DNA from: Methylotenera sp.
Lineage (GTDB): Bacteria > Pseudomonadota > Gammaproteobacteria > Burkholderiales > Methylophilaceae
Reading direction: 5' to 3'
DNA: 64,000 nt
NCBI RefSeq assembly: GCF_030684185.1
Contig: NZ_JAUXOY010000014.1
Location: 280,001 to 344,000 of the forward strand
In this document: piece after piece, positions 36,849-43,922 of the stretch
Position numbering within the stretch: the first letter of the stretch is position 1
Layout of the letters: every line of letters starts with the position of its first letter
The notes under the pieces: model-generated
Database searches by the model: none
What the model saw: the letters and a program-made list of their open reading frames with translations, nothing else
Told to the model about the DNA's origin: nothing
Made by a program: the position numbers and the translations under genes

Positions 36849-37213
36849 TCAATAATCGTCATCGCTAGGAATATCCGCATCGCTAACGACTGGCAATGCA
36901 CTTCCTTGTATGCGCTTTATTAACGCAGTTAGTGGATCATCCTGATCTCCACCAAATTTACTTTTCTCGATATAAAAGCCTGATGCTTTTCCACGATTGA
37001 CTTCGGCAGTAATGGCCGCACTGAACTGATTAGCCATGGCGGCATCATCTCTAAGTTTTTTAGGGCATTCAAATGTTCTTCAAGCGTGAATTGAGCGGCA
37101 TCGATTGCTGGCTTGCGTAACTCCTGAATCCTCCCTGCAATATCCCCTCGATTGATAAACTCGCTGGCTCGTTTCGTAATGGTCACAGGCTTCATTTTTT
37201 CCGCATTGAAGCT
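36849..37213 (-). pseudogene. Frameshifted phage terminase small-subunit remnant
   Basis: Two track ORFs in different frames read as one protein if one A is added to an A6 run near 37058. The first (ORF 36929-37252) gives SFNAEKMKPVTITKRASEF, GDIAGRIQELRKPAID and FTLEEHLNALK. The second (ORF 36849-37037) then gives LRDDAAMANQFSAAI and TAEVNRGKASGFYIEKSKF. The combination resembles small terminase proteins that recognise phage DNA ends, with a helix-turn-helix N-domain and the typical RGK.GFYIEK C-part. The true N-terminus is missing: beyond about 37213 the DNA reads as an IS256-type transposase tail on the other strand. The family call is from recalled patterns and needs a search. Confidence 0.6.
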
Positions 37214-37417
37214 ACGGCGACCGTAAAATCTTCCCCAATGACAATGCGGCATTTAAAGTAGTATATTTGGCGATGCTACAAGCTTCCAAGAAATGGACGA
37301 TGCCATTACGGGATTGGAAGGCAGCGCTAAATCGGTTTAGTATTGAATTGGGTGACAGACTGCCACCCTTCAATTAATGTACTCAAACAGCATTTACACA
37401 GAATTATTTACAGGTTC
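37214..37417 (+). mobile_element. IS256-family insertion sequence remnant (transposase C-terminus and right end)
   Basis: From about 37216 the plus strand reads DRKIFPNDNAAFKVVYLAM then QASKKWTMPLRDWKAALNRF and ends SIELGDRLPPFN before TAA at 37375-37377. This is the C-terminal pattern of mutator/IS256 transposases (FPND...ASKKWTMPIRDW...ALNQF...DRL). It is followed at 37391-37417 by CATTTACACAGAATTATTTA, which resembles the family's terminal inverted repeat. The upstream 90 percent of the transposase and the left end are gone, and the fragment abuts the terminase remnant. Confidence 0.7.
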
Positions 37418-37451
37418 AAAAAAGAAGCCAGATTGCTCTGGCTTCTTTTTT
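37418..37451. terminator. Terminator at the end of the toxin gene
   Basis: A strong hairpin of AAAAAAGAAGCCAGA and TCTGGCTTCTTTTTT arms with a TTGC loop lies directly after, and overlaps the stop of, the minus-strand toxin gene. It is symmetrical and may work both ways. Confidence 0.8.
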
Positions 37452-37770
37452 ACTTCTTCCCGTAGGTCGCGTCGTGATCAGGCGAAATAATCAAAAAACT
37501 CATTATGTCACCATTTCTAAATGTAACAGCTCGGCAGGATTGTGTGATTCTAAGTGAATAAATTGCCTCAATGCCCTTGGGGGGCTTAACGCTGACAATT
37601 TTTTCCCACTTCAAACCTTGATCCTTATATACCTGCTCCCAGCTTAATTGGCTTAACTTTTTAAGTGTATCTGTAACCTTGTTACGCTCTACCTTATCAA
37701 GCCTTAGCCAACTTTCCTGAAACTCGGGATTGTTTAAGTCCAGCTTTATTTTTTCTTTCATTTTCAACAT
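37450..37770 (-). CDS. RelE/ParE-like toxin of a toxin-antitoxin pair
   Basis: This protein of about 106 residues (starting at the internal ATG, MLKMKEKIKLDLNNPEFQES) has the helical front LDKVERNKVTDTLKKLSQLSW. It also has the beta-sheet end YSLRITQSCRAVTFRNGDIMSFLIISPDHDATYGKK. That end is the pattern of RelE-fold toxins and their PDHD(S/A)-Y subgroup, which are thought to cut mRNA or inhibit translation. The supplied ORF start at 37836 is too early and would lie deep inside the antitoxin. An internal ATG at 37761 is also possible. Overlap with the antitoxin gene (about 70 bp) fits a TA operon, although an antitoxin-first order is assumed from the promoter side. Confidence 0.7.
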   Translation of the reverse strand: MLKMKEKIKLDLNNPEFQESWLRLDKVERNKVTDTLKKLSQLSWEQVYKDQGLKWEKIVSVKPPKGIEAIYSLRITQSCRAVTFRNGDIMSFLIISPDHDATYGKK

Positions 37771-38035
37771 TCCCAAAAAATGCGTCAATGTCGTCGGTTT
37801 CTTGGGGTGAATTAGCTTGTGCATATGCCAAAGCACGTTGCAAACCTTGTTTCACTTGAGGTTGGTGTAGCCATAACTCATTCTCAGGAATGACTAAGGC
37901 AGTACGTACCATCCAAACACCAGGCTCACGCTCCTCTACAAGCACCTGCTTGCCAGCAAACTCTTTCCCAAGTGAAATCTGGCCATTTAAGCCGACTACT
38001 TTTACGCTTGATTTAATTTCATGTGTATTCATCAT
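37697..38035 (-). CDS. AbrB/MazE-like antitoxin
   Basis: This protein of 112 residues has an N-terminal swapped-hairpin-like beta domain, VKVVGLNGQISLGKEFAGKQVLVEEREPGVWMV (residues about 10-45). A long helical, charged C-part (HQPQVKQGLQRALAYAQANS, DDIDAFFGNVENERK) could wrap a toxin. An AGGAG ribosome site lies 6 nt before the ATG pair at 38035/38032. It is upstream of and overlaps the RelE-like gene. The 9-bp tandem repeat array lies about 80 bp upstream, in its promoter region. Confidence 0.7.
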   Translation of the reverse strand: MMNTHEIKSSVKVVGLNGQISLGKEFAGKQVLVEEREPGVWMVRTALVIPENELWLHQPQVKQGLQRALAYAQANSPQETDDIDAFFGNVENERKNKAGLKQSRVSGKLAKA

Positions 38036-38112
38036 TATTTACTCCTAACTTTGTTTGAATTATCTTCAAACGCCGCTTTGGGTTTAGTTTCGCTATTTTG
38101 TGTATTTGTCGT

Positions 38113-38256
38113 GTTTAGTTTGTTTAGTTTGTTTAGTTTGTTTAGTTTGTTTAGTTGGTTTAGTTTGTTTAGTTTGTTTAGTTTGTTTAGTTTGTTTAGT
38201 TTGTTTAGTTTGTTTAGTTTGTTTAGTTTGTTTAGTTTGTTTAGTTTGTTTAGTTT
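38113..38256. repeat. Tandem repeat, 16 x 9 bp (GTTTAGTTT)
   Basis: There are sixteen consecutive copies of GTTTAGTTT, with 15 perfect and the fifth GTTTAGTTG. The array is 144 bp long, lies upstream of the minus-strand antitoxin gene, and reads AAACTAAAC on that strand. The plus-strand ORF 38021-38308 (SLFSLFSLF repeats) is a by-product. The unit is a multiple of 3, so reading frames stay open; this is not evidence of coding. Confidence 0.97.
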
Positions 38257-38405
38257 GTCGATTTATAATAATGCACTAAAATACTATAGCACTAATTTAT
38301 TAAATTAACAAACTTTGATTTAATAAATTTCCTAACATCCCTACTCATAACTATTGATCATAGTTGTGATTAACCAAAAGTATTAAATGAACGTAGCCAA
38401 AACGT

Positions 38406-38455
38406 AACTAATTGGTACTAAATATGACTAATCTGTATTAAATACAACTAACTTT
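38406..38455. repeat. Degenerate 20-bp direct repeats
   Basis: Two and a half copies of a 20-bp unit, AACTAATTGGTACTAAATAT and GACTAATCTGTATTAAATAC and then AACTAACTTT, lie between the tandem array and the tRNA fragment. The arrangement recalls iterons or integrase arm sites. No integrase or replication gene is next to it, so the function is unknown. Confidence 0.5.
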
Positions 38456-38513
38456 ACAAGTCGCGAGCGTTGCAAGTAGTTGATTTATATAGGACTGTAA
38501 CTAGACCTACGTT

Positions 38514-38554
38514 CTTTTAATCCGCTTGTCGTGGGTTCGATCCCCGCACGCACC
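38514..38554 (+). other. tRNA-Lys 3' fragment, putative attR-like site
   Basis: The 38 bp from 38514 match 36699-36736 of tRNA-Lys(TTT), starting at the anticodon loop, with one mismatch (C for T at 38525). The end is CACGCACCA instead of CACGCCCTACCA. It is not a functional tRNA because the 5' half is absent. A duplicated tRNA 3' end flanking foreign DNA is typical of site-specific integration. Confidence 0.85.
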
Positions 38555-38560
38555 AAATAC

Positions 38561-38590
38561 AAAGCCTAGTCAGAAATGACTAGGCTTTTT
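38561..38590 (+). terminator. Terminator after the tRNA fragment
   Basis: The perfect 12-bp hairpin AAAGCCTAGTCA-GAAA-TGACTAGGCTTT is followed by a T-run. It probably was the terminator of the tRNA gene before or after island insertion. Confidence 0.9.
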
Positions 38591-38641
38591 TGTTTTTTTA
38601 CTCGCTCACATCTTAAAACATACGATAGATTTTAATTTTGG

Positions 38642-38647
38642 TATAAT
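38642..38647 (+). promoter_or_regulatory. -10 element for tRNA-Lys(CTT)
   Basis: A perfect TATAAT lies 28 nt before the tRNA start. The upstream -35 is weak (CATACG-type at 17 nt). Confidence 0.5.
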
Positions 38648-38675
38648 TAGCTTAGATATTTAAAGATGCTGTAAT

Positions 38676-38751
38676 GGGGTGTTAGCTCAGCTGGTAGAGC
38701 AGTGGACTCTTAATCCATTTGTCGCGAGTTCGATCCTCGCACGCCCTACCA
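38676..38751 (+). tRNA. tRNA-Lys (anticodon CTT)
   Basis: This 76-nt cloverleaf has acceptor arms GGGGTGT and ACGCCCT, D-arm TAGCTCAGCTGGTAGAGCA, anticodon loop CTCTTAA, T-arm GCGAGTTCGATCCTCGC and encoded CCA. It is a close paralogue of the tRNA-Lys(TTT) 2 kb upstream. The overlapping ORF starting MLAQLVEQWTLNPF is a translation of the tRNA, not a gene. Confidence 0.97.
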
Positions 38752-38798
38752 ATGTTATGGAATTCACGGAAGTGTGTGTCGTTTTAATTAATGTCGAT

Positions 38799-39680
38799 TT
38801 ATTCTACAGAGTTCTTGATAATCTCTGTCATACGCCTTATTCCTGGACCTGCGAAATCTGGATTAGCCAGTACTAGATATAACGGAATTTCGCGAACGCC
38901 TCCTTCCAGCAAGGGGAGTGGTCTAAGTAGGCCTGACTTAAGTTCCAGCTTGATATGCTCTTCGGGCAGCCATGCAAAGCCATAGCCCATGGCAACCGCT
39001 TCAATTGACGTAGCAACTTGGCTTACGGTCCATCTTTGATCTACTTCTACAAAAGCCGCACGCTGGTCGCGCTTTTTGCTTGAATCCCTTACTACTAAAT
39101 GGCGATAAGCTCTCAGGTCTGTAAAAGTTAACATATGACCTATATGGTGTAGCGGATGCTCGGCGTGGGCAACTGCGACTAATCTCACTCGCATCAGAAG
39201 GTCTCCCAAAAAACCGGGAGGTAACTGAGGTGAAATGGCTATATCTGCTTCTCCCTTGAGTAGGGCTTCGGATGTCCCTCCTATGACGGACTCAACCAGC
39301 TCTATTCGTGTATGCGGGCTTTCTGATCCAAATTGCGCCATACATGACAATAAAAGGTGGGAAGGGAATAATATTTCTGCTGCAATATTAATGACTGCTT
39401 CCCAGCCGGCAGACAAAGCGTGAGCTGCGTGCTCAAGTTCATTTGCTTCATTCACTAGCGCTAATGCACGACGATAGAGCATCTGGCCTGTTGGTGTAAG
39501 AATTGCCTTACGCCCTTGTATTTCAAAGACTTTGACCTCAAGTAGGGATTCAATTTTTTGGATAGCGTAGGTTACAGCAGATTGGCTTTTATACATGATT
39601 TCTGCGGCTTGGGCATAACCGCCAGCATCTACAATGGTGATTAGTGTGCGCCATTGCTCCAGACTGATATTAGGGGTCAT
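38799..39680 (-). CDS. LysR-family transcriptional regulator
   Basis: This 293-residue protein has the N-terminal winged HTH (LEQWRTLITIVDAGGYAQAAEIMYKSQSAVTYAIQKIESLLEVKVFE, residues about 5-55). The periplasmic-binding-like effector domain covers about 90-290. It is divergent from yceI and the pirin gene, so it probably controls them from the shared 200-bp gap (39681-39880). That gap is strongly AT-rich. The effector is unknown. Confidence 0.93.
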   Translation of the reverse strand: MTPNISLEQWRTLITIVDAGGYAQAAEIMYKSQSAVTYAIQKIESLLEVKVFEIQGRKAILTPTGQMLYRRALALVNEANELEHAAHALSAGWEAVINIAAEILFPSHLLLSCMAQFGSESPHTRIELVESVIGGTSEALLKGEADIAISPQLPPGFLGDLLMRVRLVAVAHAEHPLHHIGHMLTFTDLRAYRHLVVRDSSKKRDQRAAFVEVDQRWTVSQVATSIEAVAMGYGFAWLPEEHIKLELKSGLLRPLPLLEGGVREIPLYLVLANPDFAGPGIRRMTEIIKNSVE

Positions 39681-39880
39681 TTATACTTATCTAATTAACT
39701 GATGATTAATAGCAAATTATTATACTTTTTTATCTTATTAGTAAAGTGTTTAATAGCAAATATTCTATTGCGATATGACTTTTACGTTGTAATAAATAAC
39801 AAAAAAGTCGAATTTCTTTCTAGTAATTACTAGGAAAAATGTATTACTTTTTTAATCGCTATTTATTTAGGAGTAAATCA

Positions 39881-40447
39881 ATGAAACGCTTTGCCGTACT
39901 TGCTATCGCTGCAACTATTTCCACAGCTGCTATCGCTGCCCCGGAAACATATATTATCGACAGTAATCACACATTACCGCGATTTTCCTATAACCATTTT
40001 GGCTATTCGACTCAATTAAGCCGCTTTGATAAAGCCACGGGTAAAATCGTTATTGACCGGGTTGCTAAAACTGGCTCTGTAGATGTGACGATTGATACTA
40101 CCTCTGTGAACACTGGGGTCACTTTATTTAACGAGCATATTCAAGCTGAAGACTTTTTTAATACTGCAAAATTTCCGACGGCTACTTTTGTTTCTAAAAA
40201 AATCAATTTTGAAGGGGACAGGCCTGTTTCAATTGATGGCACGCTGACTATCAAAGGCATTAGCAAGCCAGAAACGCTTACGGTGACATCTTTTATGTGC
40301 ATGCCACACCCAATGTTAAAAAAAGATGCTTGCGGTGCAAATGCCACTGTAGTAGTAAAGCGTTCAGATTTTAATATGGCTAAACATGTGCCTTACGTAA
40401 GTGATGAAGTGACGATCACTTTACCGGTTGAAGCCGTTAAGCAATAA
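39881..40447 (+). CDS. YceI-family periplasmic protein
   Basis: This 188-residue protein has a cleavable signal peptide, MKRFAVLAIAATISTAAIAA, and a lipocalin-like YceI domain. Typical segments are ETYIIDSNHTLPRFSYNHFGYSTQLSRF, VDVTIDTTSVNTGVTLFNEHIQAEDFFNTAKFPTATF and TIKGISKPETLTV. YceI proteins bind polyisoprenoids or similar hydrophobic molecules. I moved the start 42 bp downstream of the track ORF because an AGGAG site precedes the ATG at 39881 and the signal peptide begins there. The pirin gene follows. Confidence 0.93.
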   Translation: MKRFAVLAIAATISTAAIAAPETYIIDSNHTLPRFSYNHFGYSTQLSRFDKATGKIVIDRVAKTGSVDVTIDTTSVNTGVTLFNEHIQAEDFFNTAKFPTATFVSKKINFEGDRPVSIDGTLTIKGISKPETLTVTSFMCMPHPMLKKDACGANATVVVKRSDFNMAKHVPYVSDEVTITLPVEAVKQ

Positions 40448-40522
40448 CGAGTAAATTAAAATGTCGTAAGCACAATGGAATGGCAGACTAGTTTTGTTTG
40501 CCATTGAGTTATGGAGGTTAAA

Positions 40523-41380
40523 ATGCAAGCTCGCCAATTACAAAGAGTGATTCAGTCTATTCCAACCTCAGATGGTGGGGGCGTGAAGTTACGCCGAAGC
40601 CTTGGTCAGTCTGGCTTTACGCGATTAGATCCATTTTTAATGTTGGATGAATTTTCTTCTGAAAATGCTGATGACTACATCGCTGGCTTTCCAGATCATC
40701 CGCATCGTGGATTTGAAACAGTCACTTACATGCTCGATGGCCATATGTTGCATCAGGATCATCTAGGCAATAAAGGTGATTTAAAAAGTGGAGGTGCACA
40801 ATGGATGACCGCTGGACGCGGCATTATTCACTCTGAAATGCCTCAACAAGAAAGCGGGCGTATGCGTGGTTTTCAACTTTGGATAAACCTGCCTGCCAGT
40901 GAAAAGATGAAGCCAGCCGCTTATCTGGATATTCGACCGGAAGAGATTCCGTTAGTGAATCTGAACAATGGCGGCATGGTCAAAATCATTGCTGGAACAG
41001 CGATATTAGACGGTAAAACTATTTCAGGGCCTATTCAAGGCCTAAGTACAGCCCCGCTATTTATGGATGTGCACCTACTTGCAGGAGAAAGCTTTACCCA
41101 ATTGATTGCAGAAGGACACAATGCATTTGTGTATCCTTACGAAGGTAAAGTATTGGTGGGACCTATGGCAGAACAGCGCCTATTGGAGCCACAAGCGGTG
41201 GGGGTTCTGACTGCAGGCGAACGTGTTGAGGTTAGTGCTGGAGATACAGCGGTTGCATTTTTGGTGCTTGCTGCCCGTCCCTTATTAGAACCCATCGTTC
41301 AATACGGCCCTTTCGTAATGAATACTCGGGAAGAAATTAAGCAAGCAATCACTGATTATCAGAATGGCCAACTTGCATGA
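40523..41380 (+). CDS. Pirin-family bicupin protein
   Basis: This 285-residue protein of the YhaK/pirin type has the N-terminal cupin metal motif FPDHPHRGFETVTYMLDGHMLHQD (three His and Glu, about residues 50-75) and GMRGFQLWINLPA. The C-terminal cupin (about 170-285) is less conserved. Some pirins act as quercetinases or redox-sensitive regulators. The start at 40523 is preferred because ATGGAGG just upstream serves as its ribosome site. A terminator-like hairpin follows the gene. Confidence 0.92.
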   Translation: MQARQLQRVIQSIPTSDGGGVKLRRSLGQSGFTRLDPFLMLDEFSSENADDYIAGFPDHPHRGFETVTYMLDGHMLHQDHLGNKGDLKSGGAQWMTAGRGIIHSEMPQQESGRMRGFQLWINLPASEKMKPAAYLDIRPEEIPLVNLNNGGMVKIIAGTAILDGKTISGPIQGLSTAPLFMDVHLLAGESFTQLIAEGHNAFVYPYEGKVLVGPMAEQRLLEPQAVGVLTAGERVEVSAGDTAVAFLVLAARPLLEPIVQYGPFVMNTREEIKQAITDYQNGQLA

Positions 41381-41412
41381 TGTAGTTATCATACTTCATG
41401 TTTTAACTCACA

Positions 41413-41444
41413 TTAAGGCCCTGTCAGAAATGACTGGGCCTTAA
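41413..41444 (+). terminator. Terminator-like hairpin after the pirin gene
   Basis: A stem of 13 paired positions with one mismatch (TTAAGGCCC.GTCA / TGAC.GGGCCTTAA) has a GAAA loop. There is no strong T-run, so termination may be partial. The GTCA-GAAA-TGAC tip is identical to the 38561 terminator. Confidence 0.65.
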
Positions 41445-41556
41445 TGGTTTTGCCACTTTGCATTAATGACGCGCTTAAGAATGTGTACAATGAAGCAGAT
41501 TGCTTATTACCTGTGCAATCACCATATCGCTACTGAATTGTTTGATACTTAACCAT

Positions 41557-41967
41557 ATGATTTTAATCCCCGAAACCGAGTATGAACTTACCGCTATTCG
41601 CGCGCAGGGCGCAGGTGGGCAAAATGTGAACAAAGTATCGAGTGCGATTCATTTACGCTTTGATATTCAGGCCTCATCACTCAGCGATTGGCTTAAAGCC
41701 CGGTTGATGCATTTGAAGGATAATCGCATTACTGATGAAGGTGTTTTGGTGTTAAAGGCGCAGCAATACCGTACGCAAGAGGCAAATAAAAAAGATGCGA
41801 TTAAACGTTTGCATGAAATTATAAATGCAGCAAATCAAGTAAAACCTACACGTTACGCCACTCGCCCTAGTTACAGTTCTAAACAGCGACGCTTAGAAAG
41901 TAAAACACAACGTGGGCAAATTAAGCAGATGCGTGGCAAAATAGCGTCTGACAAAAATGAGCATTAA
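41557..41967 (+). CDS. arfB: Peptidyl-tRNA hydrolase ArfB (ribosome rescue)
   Basis: This 136-residue protein carries the release-factor GGQ motif in IRAQGAGGQNVNKVSSAIHLRF (about residues 17-27). It has a basic C-terminal tail (KQRRLESKTQRGQIKQMRGKI) that would enter the empty mRNA channel of stalled ribosomes. There are no codon-recognition domains, as expected for ArfB/YaeJ. The track ORF starts 57 bp earlier; MILIPETEYELTAIRAQ is the natural family start. It overlaps tsaB by 11 bp. Confidence 0.93.
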   Translation: MILIPETEYELTAIRAQGAGGQNVNKVSSAIHLRFDIQASSLSDWLKARLMHLKDNRITDEGVLVLKAQQYRTQEANKKDAIKRLHEIINAANQVKPTRYATRPSYSSKQRRLESKTQRGQIKQMRGKIASDKNEH

Positions 41968-42664
41968 ACCTATCGTGAATTTATTAGCCTTTGATACCTC
42001 TACCGAATACTTATCAATAGCCTTGTTAAAAGGTAATGAAACTCTAATGTTTGACATCAACGCAGGTCAAACACATTCGCAAATCATATTGCCGCAAATA
42101 CAAGCCTTGCTTGATGCCGCAGAGTTGCAATTAAATGAGTTGCAATGTATTGCTTTTGGGGCGGGACCAGGATCATTTACTGGTGTACGTATTGCTGCAG
42201 GAGTGGCGCAGGGTTTGGGCTTTGGTGCTAATTTGCCTGTTGTAAGTGTTTGCACCTTATTAGCGTTGGCTGAAGCAAGTGGTGCCAATAAAGTGATTGC
42301 CTGCCTGGATGCGCGCATGGGTGAGGTATACCATGCGGCTTATGAAAAAACAGGCAATGAGTGGCAAACTATCTTTGCTCCTGGTTTATATAAGCCAGAT
42401 GTTGTGCCTGCAATAATTGGTGATGGCTGGGTTGGTGCAGGCAGCGGTTGGCAGACTTATGCCGAACAATTAAACCTTGTGTATGCAGGGCAATTGCAAG
42501 CAACCCAACCGCAATTATTGCCCACTGCTAGTGCAATACTTAAACTTGCTGAGCCAATTTTAGTTAATGGTGAAGCTAGGCCTGCGGGTGAGGCTATGCC
42601 AATTTATATTCGTAACCGCGTGGCACTTAAAACCACAGAGCGGGAGCAAGGTTTGCGTTTATGA
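41957..42664 (+). CDS. tsaB: tRNA threonylcarbamoyladenosine biosynthesis protein TsaB
   Basis: This 235-residue ASKHA-fold protein supports TsaD in making t6A at position 37 of ANN-decoding tRNAs. Motifs are LLAFDTSTEYLSIALL, NAGQTHSQIILPQI and FGAGPGSFTGVRIAAGVAQGL. The kinase metal-binding residues of TsaD (HxxxH) are absent, as expected. It overlaps rimI by 4 bp (ATGA). Confidence 0.96.
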   Translation: MSIKPIVNLLAFDTSTEYLSIALLKGNETLMFDINAGQTHSQIILPQIQALLDAAELQLNELQCIAFGAGPGSFTGVRIAAGVAQGLGFGANLPVVSVCTLLALAEASGANKVIACLDARMGEVYHAAYEKTGNEWQTIFAPGLYKPDVVPAIIGDGWVGAGSGWQTYAEQLNLVYAGQLQATQPQLLPTASAILKLAEPILVNGEARPAGEAMPIYIRNRVALKTTEREQGLRL

Positions 42665-43122
42665 GTGCTATGCTAAAAACTCAATATCAATTTCGCCCTA
42701 TGCAAATGGATGATCTGGACGCGATTATGGCAATTGAACCACATATTTACCCCTATCCCTGGACGCGCGGCAACTTTAGTGATTCATTGACTTCTGGTTA
42801 CAGTGCTTGGGTACTGGTGTGGAATGAACAAATCATTGCTTACTCACTGATGATGATGGTGTTAGATGAGGTGCATTTGCTTAATTTGAGTGTAGCTAAA
42901 GATTACCAAAAACAAGGATTAGGTCGGCTGTTATTAGAATATATGGTGGGAATTGCCAAAAATAATCAGATGGCTAATATGTTTTTAGAAGTGCGCCCAA
43001 GTAATATTCCTGCCATTGCGTTATATGAAAATATGGGTTTCAATGAAATGGCAATCCGTCGCGCTTATTACCCGGCAGTAGATGGTCGTGAGGACGCTGT
43101 GTTAATGGGCTTGGCACTTTAA
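42661..43122 (+). CDS. rimI: Ribosomal protein S18 alanine N-acetyltransferase
   Basis: This 153-residue GNAT enzyme has the start FRPMQMDDLDAIMAIE and the IEPHIYPYPWTRGNFSDSL segment. The acetyl-CoA loop is SVAKDYQKQGLGRLLLEYMV, and ALYENMGFNEMAIRRAYYP is the C-terminal RimI signature. It overlaps tsaB, and a degenerate UDG-family gene follows 24 bp downstream. Confidence 0.96.
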   Translation: MSAMLKTQYQFRPMQMDDLDAIMAIEPHIYPYPWTRGNFSDSLTSGYSAWVLVWNEQIIAYSLMMMVLDEVHLLNLSVAKDYQKQGLGRLLLEYMVGIAKNNQMANMFLEVRPSNIPAIALYENMGFNEMAIRRAYYPAVDGREDAVLMGLAL

Positions 43123-43146
43123 GATTTTATACATGAAACTAAAACC

Positions 43147-43827
43147 ATGATGACACGTGAAGATATTATGCGCGAACTCGAGTTGCTGCCTGTCTGGCAA
43201 CTGCGAGTGCCTTTGCCGTCGCAAGTGGAGGCTGAATTGCCGCAGGTTGAAGCAGAGATAACCTTGCTAGAGGAGTTAAAGGCAGAAGGGTTATTGGTAG
43301 AAAATATATTGACAGGAGATATATTGGAATCCGAGTCAGTCAATTCTGAACAAGAAACACTTTTAGTAGAGCTTACATCTGATTTAGCCGTGACGTTAGA
43401 ACCGCAAGCAGCTGTACCGCAGCTATTCACGCACATCGCTAGTGAAGATGATGATTGGTTATTTGTGATGCCCGATGTTGCACTGCCTGGCGATGAAGCA
43501 CTTTTGCTTCAAAATATTTGCAAGGCGATACACATCAAAACCAAGCCAGCGGAGATATCTAAAAACCCACTGGATGTTTTAAAGAATATGCGCCCCAAGC
43601 TGTTGATTGCGATGGGGGAATCTACTGCGCAAGCCATGCTGCAATCAACAGCAGCGCTAGATGATCTTCGTGGCACACCCAAAAAATTCCAAGATATAGC
43701 ATTAGTGGCTACCTATGATTTAGCGCATTTATTGCGAAACTCACAAGATAAGGCAAAAGCATGGGATGACTTTTGTGTTGCGATGCAAGTTTTACAGGAT
43801 ATGAGTTTACAAAATTCTGAATTGTAA
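43147..43827 (+). CDS. Degenerate family-4 uracil-DNA-glycosylase homologue
   Basis: This 226-residue protein aligns by eye with the betaproteobacterial UDG normally found after rimI. DDWLFVMPDVALPGDEALLLQNI replaces the uracil-binding GEAPG region. MRPKLLIAMGESTAQAML matches the central strand, and VATYDLAHLLRNSQDKAKAWDDFC replaces VTYHPAYLLRN. The catalytic His of HPAYLL is Asp here, the GEAPG motif is lost and no 4Fe-4S Cys set is present. It is therefore unlikely to be an active glycosylase. The N-terminus (REDIMRELELLPVWQLRVP) also recalls HolD/psi. An extended acidic linker covers residues 30-95. Family by pattern; function unknown. Confidence 0.75.
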   Translation: MMTREDIMRELELLPVWQLRVPLPSQVEAELPQVEAEITLLEELKAEGLLVENILTGDILESESVNSEQETLLVELTSDLAVTLEPQAAVPQLFTHIASEDDDWLFVMPDVALPGDEALLLQNICKAIHIKTKPAEISKNPLDVLKNMRPKLLIAMGESTAQAMLQSTAALDDLRGTPKKFQDIALVATYDLAHLLRNSQDKAKAWDDFCVAMQVLQDMSLQNSEL

Positions 43828-43922
43828 ACTCTTGAAATATGTAGTCTTGGGTGCAATTTATATCAGTATACTTTTGTTTTATTGACGGCTTTATAACTTT
43901 GATTTATTCGTAAGGAATGGAC

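Noticed and set aside
38113-38256. Array considered as a CRISPR
   Set aside because: The repeats are 9 bp, contiguous and without spacers, so this is a simple tandem repeat.
38021-38308. 95-residue plus-strand ORF with SLFSLFSLF repeats
   Set aside because: It is a translation of the 9-bp tandem array; the unit is a multiple of three so all frames stay open. No ribosome site or family pattern is present.
36668-38751. Simple tandem duplication of tRNA-Lys as the source of the 3' fragment
   Set aside because: The fragment begins exactly at the anticodon loop, matches the TTT gene and flanks phage and IS DNA. Integration explains this better, although duplication is not fully excluded.
38679-38876. 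ORF starting MLAQLVEQWTLNPFVASSILARPTN
   Set aside because: It is the translation of tRNA-Lys(CTT), a well-known false ORF.
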